A stretch of 64,000 bases of DNA from Methylomonas sp. MK1. Its GTDB lineage: Bacteria > Pseudomonadota > Gammaproteobacteria > Methylococcales > Methylomonadaceae. The stretch is from contig NZ_AQOV01000001.1 of NCBI RefSeq assembly GCF_000365425.1, positions 248,001 to 312,000 of the forward strand. The letters run 5' to 3'. Of the stretch, positions 1-7,458 are shown piece by piece; the stretch's first letter is position 1, and each line of letters begins with the position of its first letter. Made by a program: the position numbers and the translations under genes. Below the pieces are notes generated by a model. It saw only the letters and a program-made list of their open reading frames with translations. It ran no database searches and had not been told where the DNA came from.

Positions 1-74
1 GACGCTTAGTTCCTTTGGTAAACCAACGGCACAGCCGTGTTCGTCATTCCATACCAGCACGGCATAAACCAGTT

Positions 75-1346
75 TCAGCCTTTCAGACGCATAATGCCAA
101 ACATTTTTAAGGTCAGTTTTTCATAATACGGCTCGCTGATACCCTTGCGGACTTTGCGCATAAAGTATTTTTCATAACCAATTTTAGCTAAATGCACCCA
201 TTTACCACTTGAAGCCCACTGCACGTTACGTGGTGGAATTTGCGGCATGGCCAGGAATGCCACGCCCGAATCGCCAAAGTCGGCCAAACACAGAGCATTC
301 CAGGTGCCTTTTTCCTTTGGCTGCTTGCCATCCAGTTCCGCACGAATATTGTGGGCGGTAGCGGTGACCATCGACTCGATCATGTAACCGGTTTTTGGCG
401 TACCGGTAGGCACTGGGGTTTGTTCCAGTGGCGGAATGGCGATACAAACGCCAATCGAATATATATTTTTGAAAGTGGGGTTGCGTTGATTCTCGTCAAC
501 AATCACAAAACCGCGTGGATTGACCAGTTTATCAATACCAGTCAATGCATCGACACCTTTAAAGGCCGGCAGAATCATACTGTGCTTGAACGGCAACTCG
601 TGTTTCTTTTTCTCCTGACCGTTTTCATCCACCTCGGTGACATACATCATGCCGGCTTCGATCTTGTCGATTTTGGCATTGCAGATCCAGTTGATGTGCT
701 TACTGCGCATCTCCGCTTCTAACATGCCCTTGGTATCGCCCACGCCGCCTAAGCCCAAATGGCCGACATAAGGCTCAGAGGTGACATAGGTCATTTTGAC
801 TTTATCGCGGATTTTACGTTGGCGCAGGTCGGTTTCGGCGATGAACATGTATTCATAGGCAGGGCCAAAGCAAGACGCCCCTTGGGCGGCGCCGACGATA
901 ATCGGACCTGGATCTTCGACAAACTTGTCCCAAAACTCACCGGATTCACCGGCATGATCGACATGACACACCGATTGGGTATGGCCGTTGGGCCCCAAGC
1001 CCGGCACTTCGTCAAATGCCAGTTTAGGCCCGGTGGCGATCACTAAAAAATCGTAATCGACTTGCGAGCCATCGGCCAATTCCACTTGATTATTTTCCGG
1101 ATGAAAACGGGTGACTTTTTGTTGGATAAAGCCGATCTTCTTTTTCTTGAACATGGGTGCCAACTCCACCTTGATGTCTTCCGGCTTGCGCCAGTTGACT
1201 GCCACCCAAGGATTGGACGGTACAAAGTGAAAGGTTGGGGTGTCGGCGATCACCACCACTTCATCTTCTTTACGAGCGTTTTCTTTCATTTCCAATGCCA
1301 TCGGGATACCGCCGATGCCCGCGCCTACGATTACGATTTTTGCCAT
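75..1346 (-). CDS. sqr: Sulfide:quinone oxidoreductase-like flavoprotein
   Basis: A 423-residue FAD-dependent disulfide oxidoreductase. The N-terminal dinucleotide motif VGAGIGGIPMA (residues 7-17) and a second motif near IATGPK (104-109) mark the family. Cys127, Cys159 (in GAAQGASCFGP) and Cys301 (in SIGVCIAIPP) fit the redox-active cysteines of sulfide:quinone oxidoreductases, which oxidise sulfide to sulfane sulfur and pass electrons to quinone at the cytoplasmic face of the inner membrane. It is the last gene of the cyd operon, 41 bases after the DUF2892 gene, so the quinol made could feed cytochrome bd directly. Family assignment is firm. Substrate is inferred from the family; a general NADH dehydrogenase-like role is less likely because of the three cysteines. 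Confidence 0.85.
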   Translation of the reverse strand: MAKIVIVGAGIGGIPMALEMKENARKEDEVVVIADTPTFHFVPSNPWVAVNWRKPEDIKVELAPMFKKKKIGFIQQKVTRFHPENNQVELADGSQVDYDFLVIATGPKLAFDEVPGLGPNGHTQSVCHVDHAGESGEFWDKFVEDPGPIIVGAAQGASCFGPAYEYMFIAETDLRQRKIRDKVKMTYVTSEPYVGHLGLGGVGDTKGMLEAEMRSKHINWICNAKIDKIEAGMMYVTEVDENGQEKKKHELPFKHSMILPAFKGVDALTGIDKLVNPRGFVIVDENQRNPTFKNIYSIGVCIAIPPLEQTPVPTGTPKTGYMIESMVTATAHNIRAELDGKQPKEKGTWNALCLADFGDSGVAFLAMPQIPPRNVQWASSGKWVHLAKIGYEKYFMRKVRKGISEPYYEKLTLKMFGIMRLKG

Positions 1347-1387
1347 GAGACTACTCCAAATTGATAGATAATTATTTTTTTCCGCTG

Positions 1388-1600
1388 TTATTGGCAGCTT
1401 TCTTTGATGCCCAATTTTTTAAGAATCATTTCCAGCGGGCAGAATCGGGTAAAACCGCTTTGAAACAAATTGGCCCCGACGAACGCGGTAAACCAAAGCC
1501 AATTGCTAGACTGAAATAACGGGCTGCCTTCAACGCCGAGACTCAGCGACAGCAAGACAAATAAGCCGGCGACGATACGAACAATGCGTTCCGCGGTCAT
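1388..1600 (-). CDS. DUF2892 (YgaP-like) small inner-membrane protein
   Basis: A 70-residue protein with two hydrophobic segments (about residues 6-22 and 34-50), followed by a short conserved tail containing FCPLEMILKKLGI. This is the DUF2892/YgaP membrane-domain pattern, often found beside rhodanese and sulfide-oxidation genes. A longer reading frame begins upstream, but the ATG at 1600 is preferred: it has an AGAGAGG ribosome site, and the ATG overlaps the cydX stop as ATGA, suggesting translational coupling. It lies between the cytochrome bd genes and sqr, so a role in sulfide or sulfane-sulfur handling at the membrane is plausible but only inferred. Confidence 0.8.
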   Translation of the reverse strand: MTAERIVRIVAGLFVLLSLSLGVEGSPLFQSSNWLWFTAFVGANLFQSGFTRFCPLEMILKKLGIKESCQ

Positions 1601-1752
1601 GACAGCCTCTCTTTGCTGCGTTGCGCCAAGCTCTCGCACGATTGATCGATGCCGTGATGGTCGATGTCACACACCGATTCCAGCCACATGGCGTTGATGA
1701 TGGCGAAGGACGCCGCGAAACCGACGCCGAGTATCCAAGCGAAATACCACAT
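1597..1752 (-). CDS. cydX: Cytochrome bd oxidase small subunit CydX
   Basis: A 51-residue protein read directly from the minus strand. It starts MWYFAWILG, the near-invariant N-terminus of CydX, the single-helix subunit that stabilises the haem b595/d site of cytochrome bd-I. A hydrophobic helix spans about residues 3-23. The tail is longer than that of Escherichia coli CydX (37 residues) and contains two cysteines (28 and 39) and two adjacent histidines (32-33), which is unusual. It begins 11 bases after the cydB stop, and its own stop overlaps the next start. Identification rests on the N-terminal motif and its position directly behind cydB. Confidence 0.92.
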   Translation of the reverse strand: MWYFAWILGVGFAASFAIINAMWLESVCDIDHHGIDQSCESLAQRSKERLS

Positions 1753-1763
1753 GATGTTTCTCC

Positions 1764-2903
1764 TTAATAAAGTGTATGGCTGTCTTTAAGTACAGCGGCT
1801 TCGGTCACGCTGCCCCACATCACCCGGTACACAAAACGGGTGTAGAGCAAGACGATAGGCAGAAAGATGATGGTGATCCAAAACCCCAGCAATAGCGTGT
1901 TATGACTGGAGGTACCGTCCCACAAAGTCAGACTGGAACTGGGCGCGGTTGAGGAAATCAACAGGAAGGGAAACAAACCAAACCCGACCGTCAGCGCCAC
2001 ACCGGTAATGCCTAGGCTACTGAGTACGAATGCCCCCATCCTCGACTCGCCCTTGCCTAACAACCAAGCCAGCGCGATACCGAAAAACGCAGTCAGCGGT
2101 GCCAGCCACATCCAGGGATAGGTCATGAAATGTTGCAACCAGCTTGCGCCATGGGCGACGACGGTTTTATGCAGCGGGTTGGACGGCGCGTCGGTAGCCG
2201 CCATCTGGGTAATTTCCGGACGATCAATACCAACAAAGACCCAAAGTGTTACTGCTGTTAAAGCGAGCAATAACATCGGCCCCAAGGATTTGACCGTGTT
2301 CACGGCGCGGTCGTGAATCACGCCCTCACTCCGCCATTTCAGAAACAATGCGCCATGAAAGGTCGTGAGCAAAAGCCCGGTCACGCCACACAGCAAGGCA
2401 AACGGACTCAATAGCGCCCAGAACGAACCGTCGTAAAACGAGCGCAGATCTTGGTCGAAATGAAACGGCAGGCCCAGAATTAAATTGCCCACCAACACAC
2501 CGAGCAGAACCGGCGGCAAGGTGCTGCCGATGAACAGACTCCAGTCCCAACTGTTGCGCCAGCGGGGATCTTCAATCTTGCTGCGGTAATCAAACGCGGC
2601 CGGACGAAAGAACAAGGAAAACAACACCAACAGCATCGCCGCATACAGCCCGGAAAACAGTGTGGCATACACGGCCGGCCAAATCGCAAAAATCGCCCCG
2701 CCCAACAGCACTAGCCAAACCTGATTACCTTCCCAGGTGGCACCGACGGTATTGATGATTACCCGGCGCTCCACATCGGTTTTACCGATAAACGGCAGCA
2801 AAGTGCCAACCCCGAAATCAAAGCCTTCGGTCAATGCGAACGCAATGCCGACGACTCCGATAAAAACCCACCAAATCAGGCGGATGGTTTCATAATCAAA
2901 CAT
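1764..2903 (-). CDS. cydB: Cytochrome bd ubiquinol oxidase subunit II
   Basis: A 379-residue polytopic membrane protein, the same length as Escherichia coli CydB. It starts MFDYETIRLIWWVFIGVVGI and contains the conserved segment ALTEGFDFGVG (23-33) and the loop GATWEGNQVWLVL (54-66), both typical of CydB. CydB pairs with CydA in the inner membrane; the complex oxidises quinol and reduces oxygen to water without pumping protons but with high oxygen affinity. The gene sits 24 bases behind cydA and 11 ahead of cydX, so one operon is clear. Nothing is truncated. Confidence 0.97.
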   Translation of the reverse strand: MFDYETIRLIWWVFIGVVGIAFALTEGFDFGVGTLLPFIGKTDVERRVIINTVGATWEGNQVWLVLLGGAIFAIWPAVYATLFSGLYAAMLLVLFSLFFRPAAFDYRSKIEDPRWRNSWDWSLFIGSTLPPVLLGVLVGNLILGLPFHFDQDLRSFYDGSFWALLSPFALLCGVTGLLLTTFHGALFLKWRSEGVIHDRAVNTVKSLGPMLLLALTAVTLWVFVGIDRPEITQMAATDAPSNPLHKTVVAHGASWLQHFMTYPWMWLAPLTAFFGIALAWLLGKGESRMGAFVLSSLGITGVALTVGFGLFPFLLISSTAPSSSLTLWDGTSSHNTLLLGFWITIIFLPIVLLYTRFVYRVMWGSVTEAAVLKDSHTLY

Positions 2904-2927
2904 AATGAACTCCTATTGATAAATGGA

Positions 2928-4484
2928 TTAGGCAGGTTGGGGTTCGAAGCAATAACGCCCGGTATGCAAGCTGCTGGGCCCGAGGCGGACATACTTCAAC
3001 ATCAGATACATCTCGATGATCAGCAATATCGTGTAGAACAAGGCAAAGCCGCCGATACTGAACCACAGTTGCCCGGCGCTGAGGCTGGAAACGCTCATGT
3101 GAGTAGGCAATACACCGGAGATAGTCCAAGGTTGGCGACCGACTTCGGCAACGAACCAACCGGTCTCGGCGGCAATCCAGGGTAACGGGATGCACCAGAC
3201 CGCCATACGCAACAGCCAGCGTTTTTGATCGGCTACTCGAGTGGCGCAGTAGTAAAAGGTCATCGCAAAGATGAACAGCATGATAAAGCCGCAAGCCACC
3301 ATGATGCGGAAGGTCAAGAATAGCGGCGCGACTTTTGGGATCGTGTCGTTGGCGGCTTTTTGGATGGTGGCAGCATCTGCGTCGGTGACCTTGTCGGTGT
3401 ATTTTTTCAGCAACAAGCCGTAACCCAGGTCGGCCTTGTGGTCAGCAAAATGCTGTTTGACGCTGGGGCTGTTGTCGCCGGCGCGCAGTTTTTGCAGATT
3501 GTCGTAAGCCACCATGCCGCTCTGGATACGCACTACGCTGTCTTCGCGCAAATCTTTGAGACCTTTGACCTCTTCGTCGACGGAGCGCGTGGCAATCAGG
3601 CCCAACACATAAGGCACTTTAAGCGCCAGGTCGGTTTTCTGATTGTCCTGATCGGGCAAACCAAACACGGTAAAACCTGCCGGGGCTGGGTGGGTATCCC
3701 ATTCTGCTTCGATAGCTGCCAGCTTCATTTTTTGAGTTTCGCCGGAGGTGTAGCCGCTTTCATCGCCCAAGACGATGACCGATAAGATGGAGGCTAAGCC
3801 AAAAGCCGAGGCGATGGAAAACGAACGTCTAGCGAAGCCGATGTCGCGCTTGTTGAGCAAGTACCAGGAACTGATCCCCAGCACGAACATCGAGCCGGTG
3901 ACATAACCCGCCGCGACGGTATGTACGAATTTAACCTGCGCCACCGGATTGAAGAACACGTCAGCAAAGCTGGTCATCTCCATGCGCAGGGTTTCGTAGT
4001 TAAACTCAGCCCCGACCGGATATTGCATCCAGCCATTGGCAATCAGAATCCATAAGGCCGATAGGCTGGTCCCAACCGCTAGTAGCCAAGTAACCGTAAG
4101 GTGCTGGACCTTGCTGAGTCTATCCCAACCGAAAAAGAACAAACCCACAAAGGTCGATTCCAAAAAGAACGCCATCCAGCCTTCCGCCGCCAGTATTGGA
4201 CCGAAGATGTCACCGACGTAATGCGAGTAGTAAGCCCAGTTTGTGCCGAACTGAAACTCTAGCGTCAAACCGGTGGTGACGCCCATGGCAAAGTTGATCC
4301 CAAACAACTTGCCCCAAAACTTGACCATGTCCTTGTACACCTCTTTACCGGTCATCACGTAGACCGACTCCATGATGCCGAGGATAAAGGTCATGCCCAG
4401 GGTCAAGGGCACAAATAGAAAGTGATACAGCGCGGTTAGCCCGAACTGCATGCGTGACAGCATGACTATATCATCACCGAACAT
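2928..4484 (-). CDS. cydA: Cytochrome bd ubiquinol oxidase subunit I
   Basis: A 518-residue haem-bearing subunit (E. coli CydA has 522). The N-terminus MFGDDIVMLSRMQFGLTALY leads into the conserved His21 that ligates high-spin haem. The signature GRQPWTISGVLPT lies near the C-terminus, as in all CydA proteins. A quinone-binding Q-loop region lies in the middle. The frame stays open upstream to 4553, but the ATG at 4484 has an AGGAG ribosome site and matches the family start. It overlaps the preceding cydP gene by 11 bases. The oxidase gives respiration at low oxygen and resists sulfide, cyanide and nitric oxide, consistent with the sqr gene in the same operon. Confidence 0.97.
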   Translation of the reverse strand: MFGDDIVMLSRMQFGLTALYHFLFVPLTLGMTFILGIMESVYVMTGKEVYKDMVKFWGKLFGINFAMGVTTGLTLEFQFGTNWAYYSHYVGDIFGPILAAEGWMAFFLESTFVGLFFFGWDRLSKVQHLTVTWLLAVGTSLSALWILIANGWMQYPVGAEFNYETLRMEMTSFADVFFNPVAQVKFVHTVAAGYVTGSMFVLGISSWYLLNKRDIGFARRSFSIASAFGLASILSVIVLGDESGYTSGETQKMKLAAIEAEWDTHPAPAGFTVFGLPDQDNQKTDLALKVPYVLGLIATRSVDEEVKGLKDLREDSVVRIQSGMVAYDNLQKLRAGDNSPSVKQHFADHKADLGYGLLLKKYTDKVTDADAATIQKAANDTIPKVAPLFLTFRIMVACGFIMLFIFAMTFYYCATRVADQKRWLLRMAVWCIPLPWIAAETGWFVAEVGRQPWTISGVLPTHMSVSSLSAGQLWFSIGGFALFYTILLIIEMYLMLKYVRLGPSSLHTGRYCFEPQPA

Positions 4485-4713
4485 GGCGAGACTCCTGGGT
4501 GGGTTGTGAGGAAAAATCGGGATTGCTTTGGACCGGTTCGGCGGGCAAAGCAAAGTGTGCGGCGATGTCTGGTTTGGACACCGGGCGCTCTTGCCAGCGA
4601 AAGATCAAAAACCACAGGCTGGTAAGCAGGATGACTTTTATCAGCAGCGCTGCGGCTATTTCCCAGCGCAGCAAGCTGGATTTCGGTAAAGCCGAATGGG
4701 CGGAATCGTTCAT
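4474..4713 (-). CDS. cydP: CydP-like small cytochrome bd accessory protein
   Basis: A 79-residue protein with one strong transmembrane helix (about residues 16-36, in a segment beginning LLRWEIAAALLIKVILLTSL) followed by an RWQERPVSKP basic stretch. Small single-helix proteins with this layout directly upstream of cydA are annotated as the CydP family. The chosen ATG at 4713 has a strong AGGAGG ribosome site; the frame continues upstream to 4836 without support. Its 3' end overlaps the cydA start by 11 bases. Function is not established beyond the association with the oxidase. Confidence 0.75.
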   Translation of the reverse strand: MNDSAHSALPKSSLLRWEIAAALLIKVILLTSLWFLIFRWQERPVSKPDIAAHFALPAEPVQSNPDFSSQPTQESRHVR

Positions 4714-4848
4714 AGCCGCCTCCTGATTTATTGGCCGGCCCCTTAAATTCACAGGAGTCGTCATTCCAGCGCTCGAGGTATCAGTTTCTGAGAATTGACC
4801 GAAAAACATACGCGGCTCACAAATATAATTAATCAATAATATTTTTAT

Positions 4849-4864
4849 ATCAATTTGCGTGCCA
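4849..4864 (-). promoter_or_regulatory. Sigma54-like (-24/-12) promoter of the cyd operon
   Basis: On the minus strand the sequence TGGCACGCAAATTGAT matches the sigma54 consensus TGGCACG-N4-TTGCW except at the -12 element, which reads TTGAT. It lies 136 bases before the cydP start and 65 bases downstream of a GTTTCA repeat cluster at the distance usual for enhancer sites. The weak point is the -12 GC, here GA. Use of this site is inferred. Confidence 0.5.
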
Positions 4865-4928
4865 AGCGTAATTTCTCCGACTAATCAAGGTAGATAAGAG
4901 CCGATCACTATCGACAGGCGCAAAAATA

Positions 4929-4983
4929 TGTTTCAAAATGAAACATTGAAACACTATTTAGGAAATTGAAACGAAAATGAAAC
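4929..4983. promoter_or_regulatory. GTTTCA/TGAAAC operator cluster upstream of cyd
   Basis: A 17-base palindrome TGTTTCAAAATGAAACA at 4929-4945 is followed by three more TGAAAC copies starting at 4947, 4967 and 4978. Palindromes of this kind are typical binding sites of dimeric activators, and this cluster is 65-134 bases upstream of the sigma54-like element. The 4714-4928 stretch otherwise holds only an AT-rich leader. No regulator gene for it lies in this window. Confidence 0.55.
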
Positions 4984-5132
4984 GTGGCGCGCCGATTCTG
5001 CAACAGCCTCCCGCTTATTTAACCCGACTCCCTAAATGCCGCCGCCCCCAGGTGCGCCGGAGTCTAACGGTTTAACGGTATTCCGGCCGTCGCGGGAACG
5101 ACGAATCCAGGAAATTTAACAGCGGTTATCAA

Positions 5133-5228
5133 GCCGGCCCTATTTGTCACTGCTATTCCGTTCGGGCAGAGCCATCGAAGCCCAGGCGGGTGTGCTCTTC
5201 GACCCTGCAAAGAGTAATAAGGGCCGGC
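5133..5228. repeat. Dispersed repeat with GGCCGGC/AAGGGCCGG ends, copy A
   Basis: A ~96-base element starting GCCGGCCCTATTT and ending AATAAGGGCCGGC, so the ends are inverted repeats. The interior holds ATTCCGTTCGG and AAGCCCAG. A second, shorter copy with the same ends and core lies at 58934-59011. Between 4984 and 5132 there is also a degenerate TTCCGGCCGTCGCGGGAA-type palindrome near 5091. No gene is seen in 4984-5265. Confidence 0.6.
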
Positions 5229-5265
5229 TAGATAATATGTGACTGGCAATTCGGTAATTCTTCTA

Positions 5266-5922
5266 TCACCGAACCAAAAGTTTATAGGTTTGCTCTACCA
5301 TTTTAGTTAAGCCGCGCTCTTTAAAATGCAGCTCGGTCGCCAAGGCATCGTCGCTGGTCAGCAATTCCACTTCACACCAGTGGCTGTATAAACGCTCAAC
5401 TTCATCGGCTTGTACGCTAAACGGCGGCCCAGGCATTTCGTGCTGGGGATAATCGAACGCTATCAGCAACATTTGCACGTTTGTCGGCAACAGGGAGGAC
5501 AGTTTCATCACATAATCGATGCGCATATCCGGCGGCAAGGCCACCAGCGCCGCCCTATCGTAAACTGCATCAAACTCGCCGACGTCGGCAGTTTGTAATG
5601 CAAAAAAATCCCCGCAGAAAATCTGCAAACCATCCACCTCGCTGACCCAAAAATCGCCTTGGCGCCGCACGGTCGGTTGCAAATTGTTATCGGCGAAAAA
5701 CGACTCGACAGCCAGCGGGCTTAATTCCACACCCACCACCTGATAACCCATGGCCAATAGCCAGAGCAAATCTTTACTCTTACCGCACAGTGGCACAAAC
5801 ACCCGCGCTTTTTCTGGGATAGACAAGCGCGGCCAATGCGTTTGAAGAATGGGGTTGAACTCATGCTTATGAAAACCAATTTGGTTCTGCTGCCAACGCT
5901 GATGCCAGAAATCATGATCCAT
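5266..5922 (-). CDS. tpm: Thiopurine S-methyltransferase family enzyme
   Basis: A 218-residue class I SAM-dependent methyltransferase. The start MDHDFWHQRWQQNQIGFH and the SAM-binding motif VFVPLCGKSKDLLWLL followed by GYQVVGVELS identify the bacterial TPMT family, whose members methylate thiopurines and, in several bacteria, tellurite, selenite or sulfide species. The frame opens at 5991, but the ATG at 5922 gives the family N-terminus and follows a purine-rich GAGAGGG site. It stands alone, convergent or divergent to its neighbours. The natural substrate cannot be told from sequence; detoxification of sulfur or metalloid compounds is the usual proposal. Confidence 0.9.
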   Translation of the reverse strand: MDHDFWHQRWQQNQIGFHKHEFNPILQTHWPRLSIPEKARVFVPLCGKSKDLLWLLAMGYQVVGVELSPLAVESFFADNNLQPTVRRQGDFWVSEVDGLQIFCGDFFALQTADVGEFDAVYDRAALVALPPDMRIDYVMKLSSLLPTNVQMLLIAFDYPQHEMPGPPFSVQADEVERLYSHWCEVELLTSDDALATELHFKERGLTKMVEQTYKLLVR

Positions 5923-6041
5923 AGCCTGCCCTCTCATTTGATTTTGCACGAACAGCCATTCTATTTGACTTGCCGGTTTGCTGCTCGGCATTATTAGTAG
6001 CGAAAAAGCGTATTTTTAGACAATGGCGAAGCTGATAGCAA

Positions 6042-6318
6042 TCAGCCCTTCATGTCCGCTGGCGCTGCTTGTCGATACTGAGTTTCGTATAGCGTTTCAC
6101 CGGTTAAAAAGCCACCTTGACCCGCCAATACCTTGGTCGCCAGCCATTCGGATTTATTCGTGGACGTTATTAACTCGCCCTCAATAAATATAAGCCGACG
6201 CAAGAACCCATGGACGTAGATCTAACAAATCGTGATACATTTCGATGCGTCGCGCGGTCAGGCGAACCGGAGCCGTTGCGAACGTTTCTTCTGCATTGGC
6301 AGGATAAGAAAAACCGGT
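6042..6318 (-). pseudogene. Possible decayed gene fragment, frameshifted
   Basis: Two overlapping minus-strand frames without stops look protein-like but are out of register. The first (6318 to 6181) reads through ...APVRLTARRIEMYHDL. The second (6221 to 6042) reads ...IEGELITSTNKSEW, then LAGQGGFLTGETLYE, and ends at TGA. A single-base shift near 6185-6205 would join them. No start codon with a ribosome site is evident, and I do not recognise the family. Chance cannot be excluded. The rest of the 5923-6395 gap shows no gene. Confidence 0.3.
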
Positions 6319-6395
6319 TCAGCACACGCTGCCGAGCAAGTCATGCCGGCTTAACTCAGCAGTAGACAATTTTTAACCCATCACAAGGAATTTTT

Positions 6396-6827
6396 ATGGA
6401 ACGTCGCGATTTTATTCGATTGAGTGCCGCCGGTGCGGCGATAAGCGCCATTGCGCCAAGCCTGGCCCAAGCCGCGGAAGCCGGTAAACAACCTACACCG
6501 CCGGGCGATGTGTTTTACACCAAGGATGCGCAAGGCCGCTGGGCCGGCAAAGCCGCGACGCACCTGCCGGTAATTGAAGTCGTTAAAGCCGACGGCAAAG
6601 CCACCGTCAAAATCACGACGCCGCACGAAATGAAAGGCTACGAACATTACATTATCAAACATGTACTGCTGGATAAAGACTACAAATTCCTGAACGAGCG
6701 GATGTTTGATCCCAGCAAAGATCCGGCAGCCATTTCCGAATTCAGTCTGGCGGGATACTCAGGCACGGTCTACGCATTAAGCCTGTGCAACAAGCACGAT
6801 CTTTGGTTGAGCAGCGCCGAAGTCTAA
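6396..6827 (+). CDS. Tat-exported class II superoxide reductase (desulfoferrodoxin-like)
   Basis: A 143-residue protein with a twin-arginine signal (RRDFIRLSAAGAA, residues 3-15) and cleavage expected near AQAA. The mature part has the ligands of the superoxide reductase iron centre: His56 (THLP), His77 (TPHEMKG), His84 (YEHYIIKH), Cys131 and His134 in CNKH. These enzymes reduce superoxide to peroxide without making oxygen. A Tat signal implies folding with iron in the cytoplasm and action in the periplasm. The ribosome site AAGGA precedes the ATG. It is a single-gene unit between a decayed region and a flavin-fold pair. Some homologues lack tested activity, so the enzymatic role is by family. 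Confidence 0.8.
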   Translation: MERRDFIRLSAAGAAISAIAPSLAQAAEAGKQPTPPGDVFYTKDAQGRWAGKAATHLPVIEVVKADGKATVKITTPHEMKGYEHYIIKHVLLDKDYKFLNERMFDPSKDPAAISEFSLAGYSGTVYALSLCNKHDLWLSSAEV

Positions 6828-6966
6828 AAAGTTGACCCGCGATGACAGGGAAGTTATCGCGAATTTCCGGCTGATAGCACTATTTGCCTATCCTATTCAC
6901 TAAGCGGTTGTCATCTGCAAATTGGGACGATTAAATATCCGCTAATTTAATCGCCTTCAAAAAACC

Positions 6967-7458
6967 ATGCGCCCCGATCAGGCCATCAACCTCAACCCTA
7001 TTGCCGATTTCCTGCACGCGCCGGTAGCCATCGATGTAGCCGGCGCCAGCCCGAGCAATCGCCCCTTGCTGACTCGCGGATTAGGCTGCCGGGTTTTGGA
7101 TGAAGGCCGGCAATTATGCGTTTTCGTGTCGCAGCCTAGGTCCAAGGCTTTACTTGATACGTTGCAAATTGGCTCGCGAATCGCGGCGGTATTTTGTTTA
7201 CCGTCCACCGAACAAGCCATCCAAATTAAAGGTTTAATTAACGACATCAGACCTTTGACCGCCGCGGAACAAGAAACGCTATCCGCCTGCCAACACGGTT
7301 TTGCCGCCGCAATAGCCTGTCTGGGTTATAGCGCCGAGTTCAGCGCCAATTATCGATATGCCGCGGATTGCGTGTCCTTAATCATCACGCCCCACGACAT
7401 TTACGAACAAACGCCTGGCCCATTAGCCGGCAGCCGCCTGATTCGACCCGTTTCATGA
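6967..7458 (+). CDS. Pyridoxamine-phosphate-oxidase-fold protein, function unknown
   Basis: A 163-residue protein with the split-barrel flavin-binding layout: a strand pair around GCRVLDEGRQLCVFVS, then RSKALLDTLQIGSRIAAVF, the usual 'no change in binding' segment of this fold. No signal peptide or membrane helix. Its stop overlaps the next start as ATGA, so the two genes are co-translated; the partner begins with another split-barrel domain. No clear ribosome site precedes the ATG. Such proteins bind FMN, F420 or haem; which one applies here is not visible. It may act with the GAF protein as a sensing pair. Confidence 0.6.
   Translation: MRPDQAINLNPIADFLHAPVAIDVAGASPSNRPLLTRGLGCRVLDEGRQLCVFVSQPRSKALLDTLQIGSRIAAVFCLPSTEQAIQIKGLINDIRPLTAAEQETLSACQHGFAAAIACLGYSAEFSANYRYAADCVSLIITPHDIYEQTPGPLAGSRLIRPVS

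Noticed and set aside
1..74. Minus-strand frame open to the left edge after sqr (reads ...VWNDEHGCAVGLPKE).
   Set aside because: Protein-like but only about 20 codons are visible, with no ribosome site; cannot be assigned as the start of another operon gene.
240..722. Long plus-strand frame inside sqr (160 codons), and other long antisense frames such as 3360-3785 and 51456-51959.
   Set aside because: They mirror the codon structure of well-supported genes on the other strand and have no domain or ribosome site of their own.
4820..4860. FNR/ANR-like box (TTGAT-N4-ATCAA) ahead of cyd.
   Set aside because: Only half-sites (TTGAT) are present; the spacing and second half do not match.
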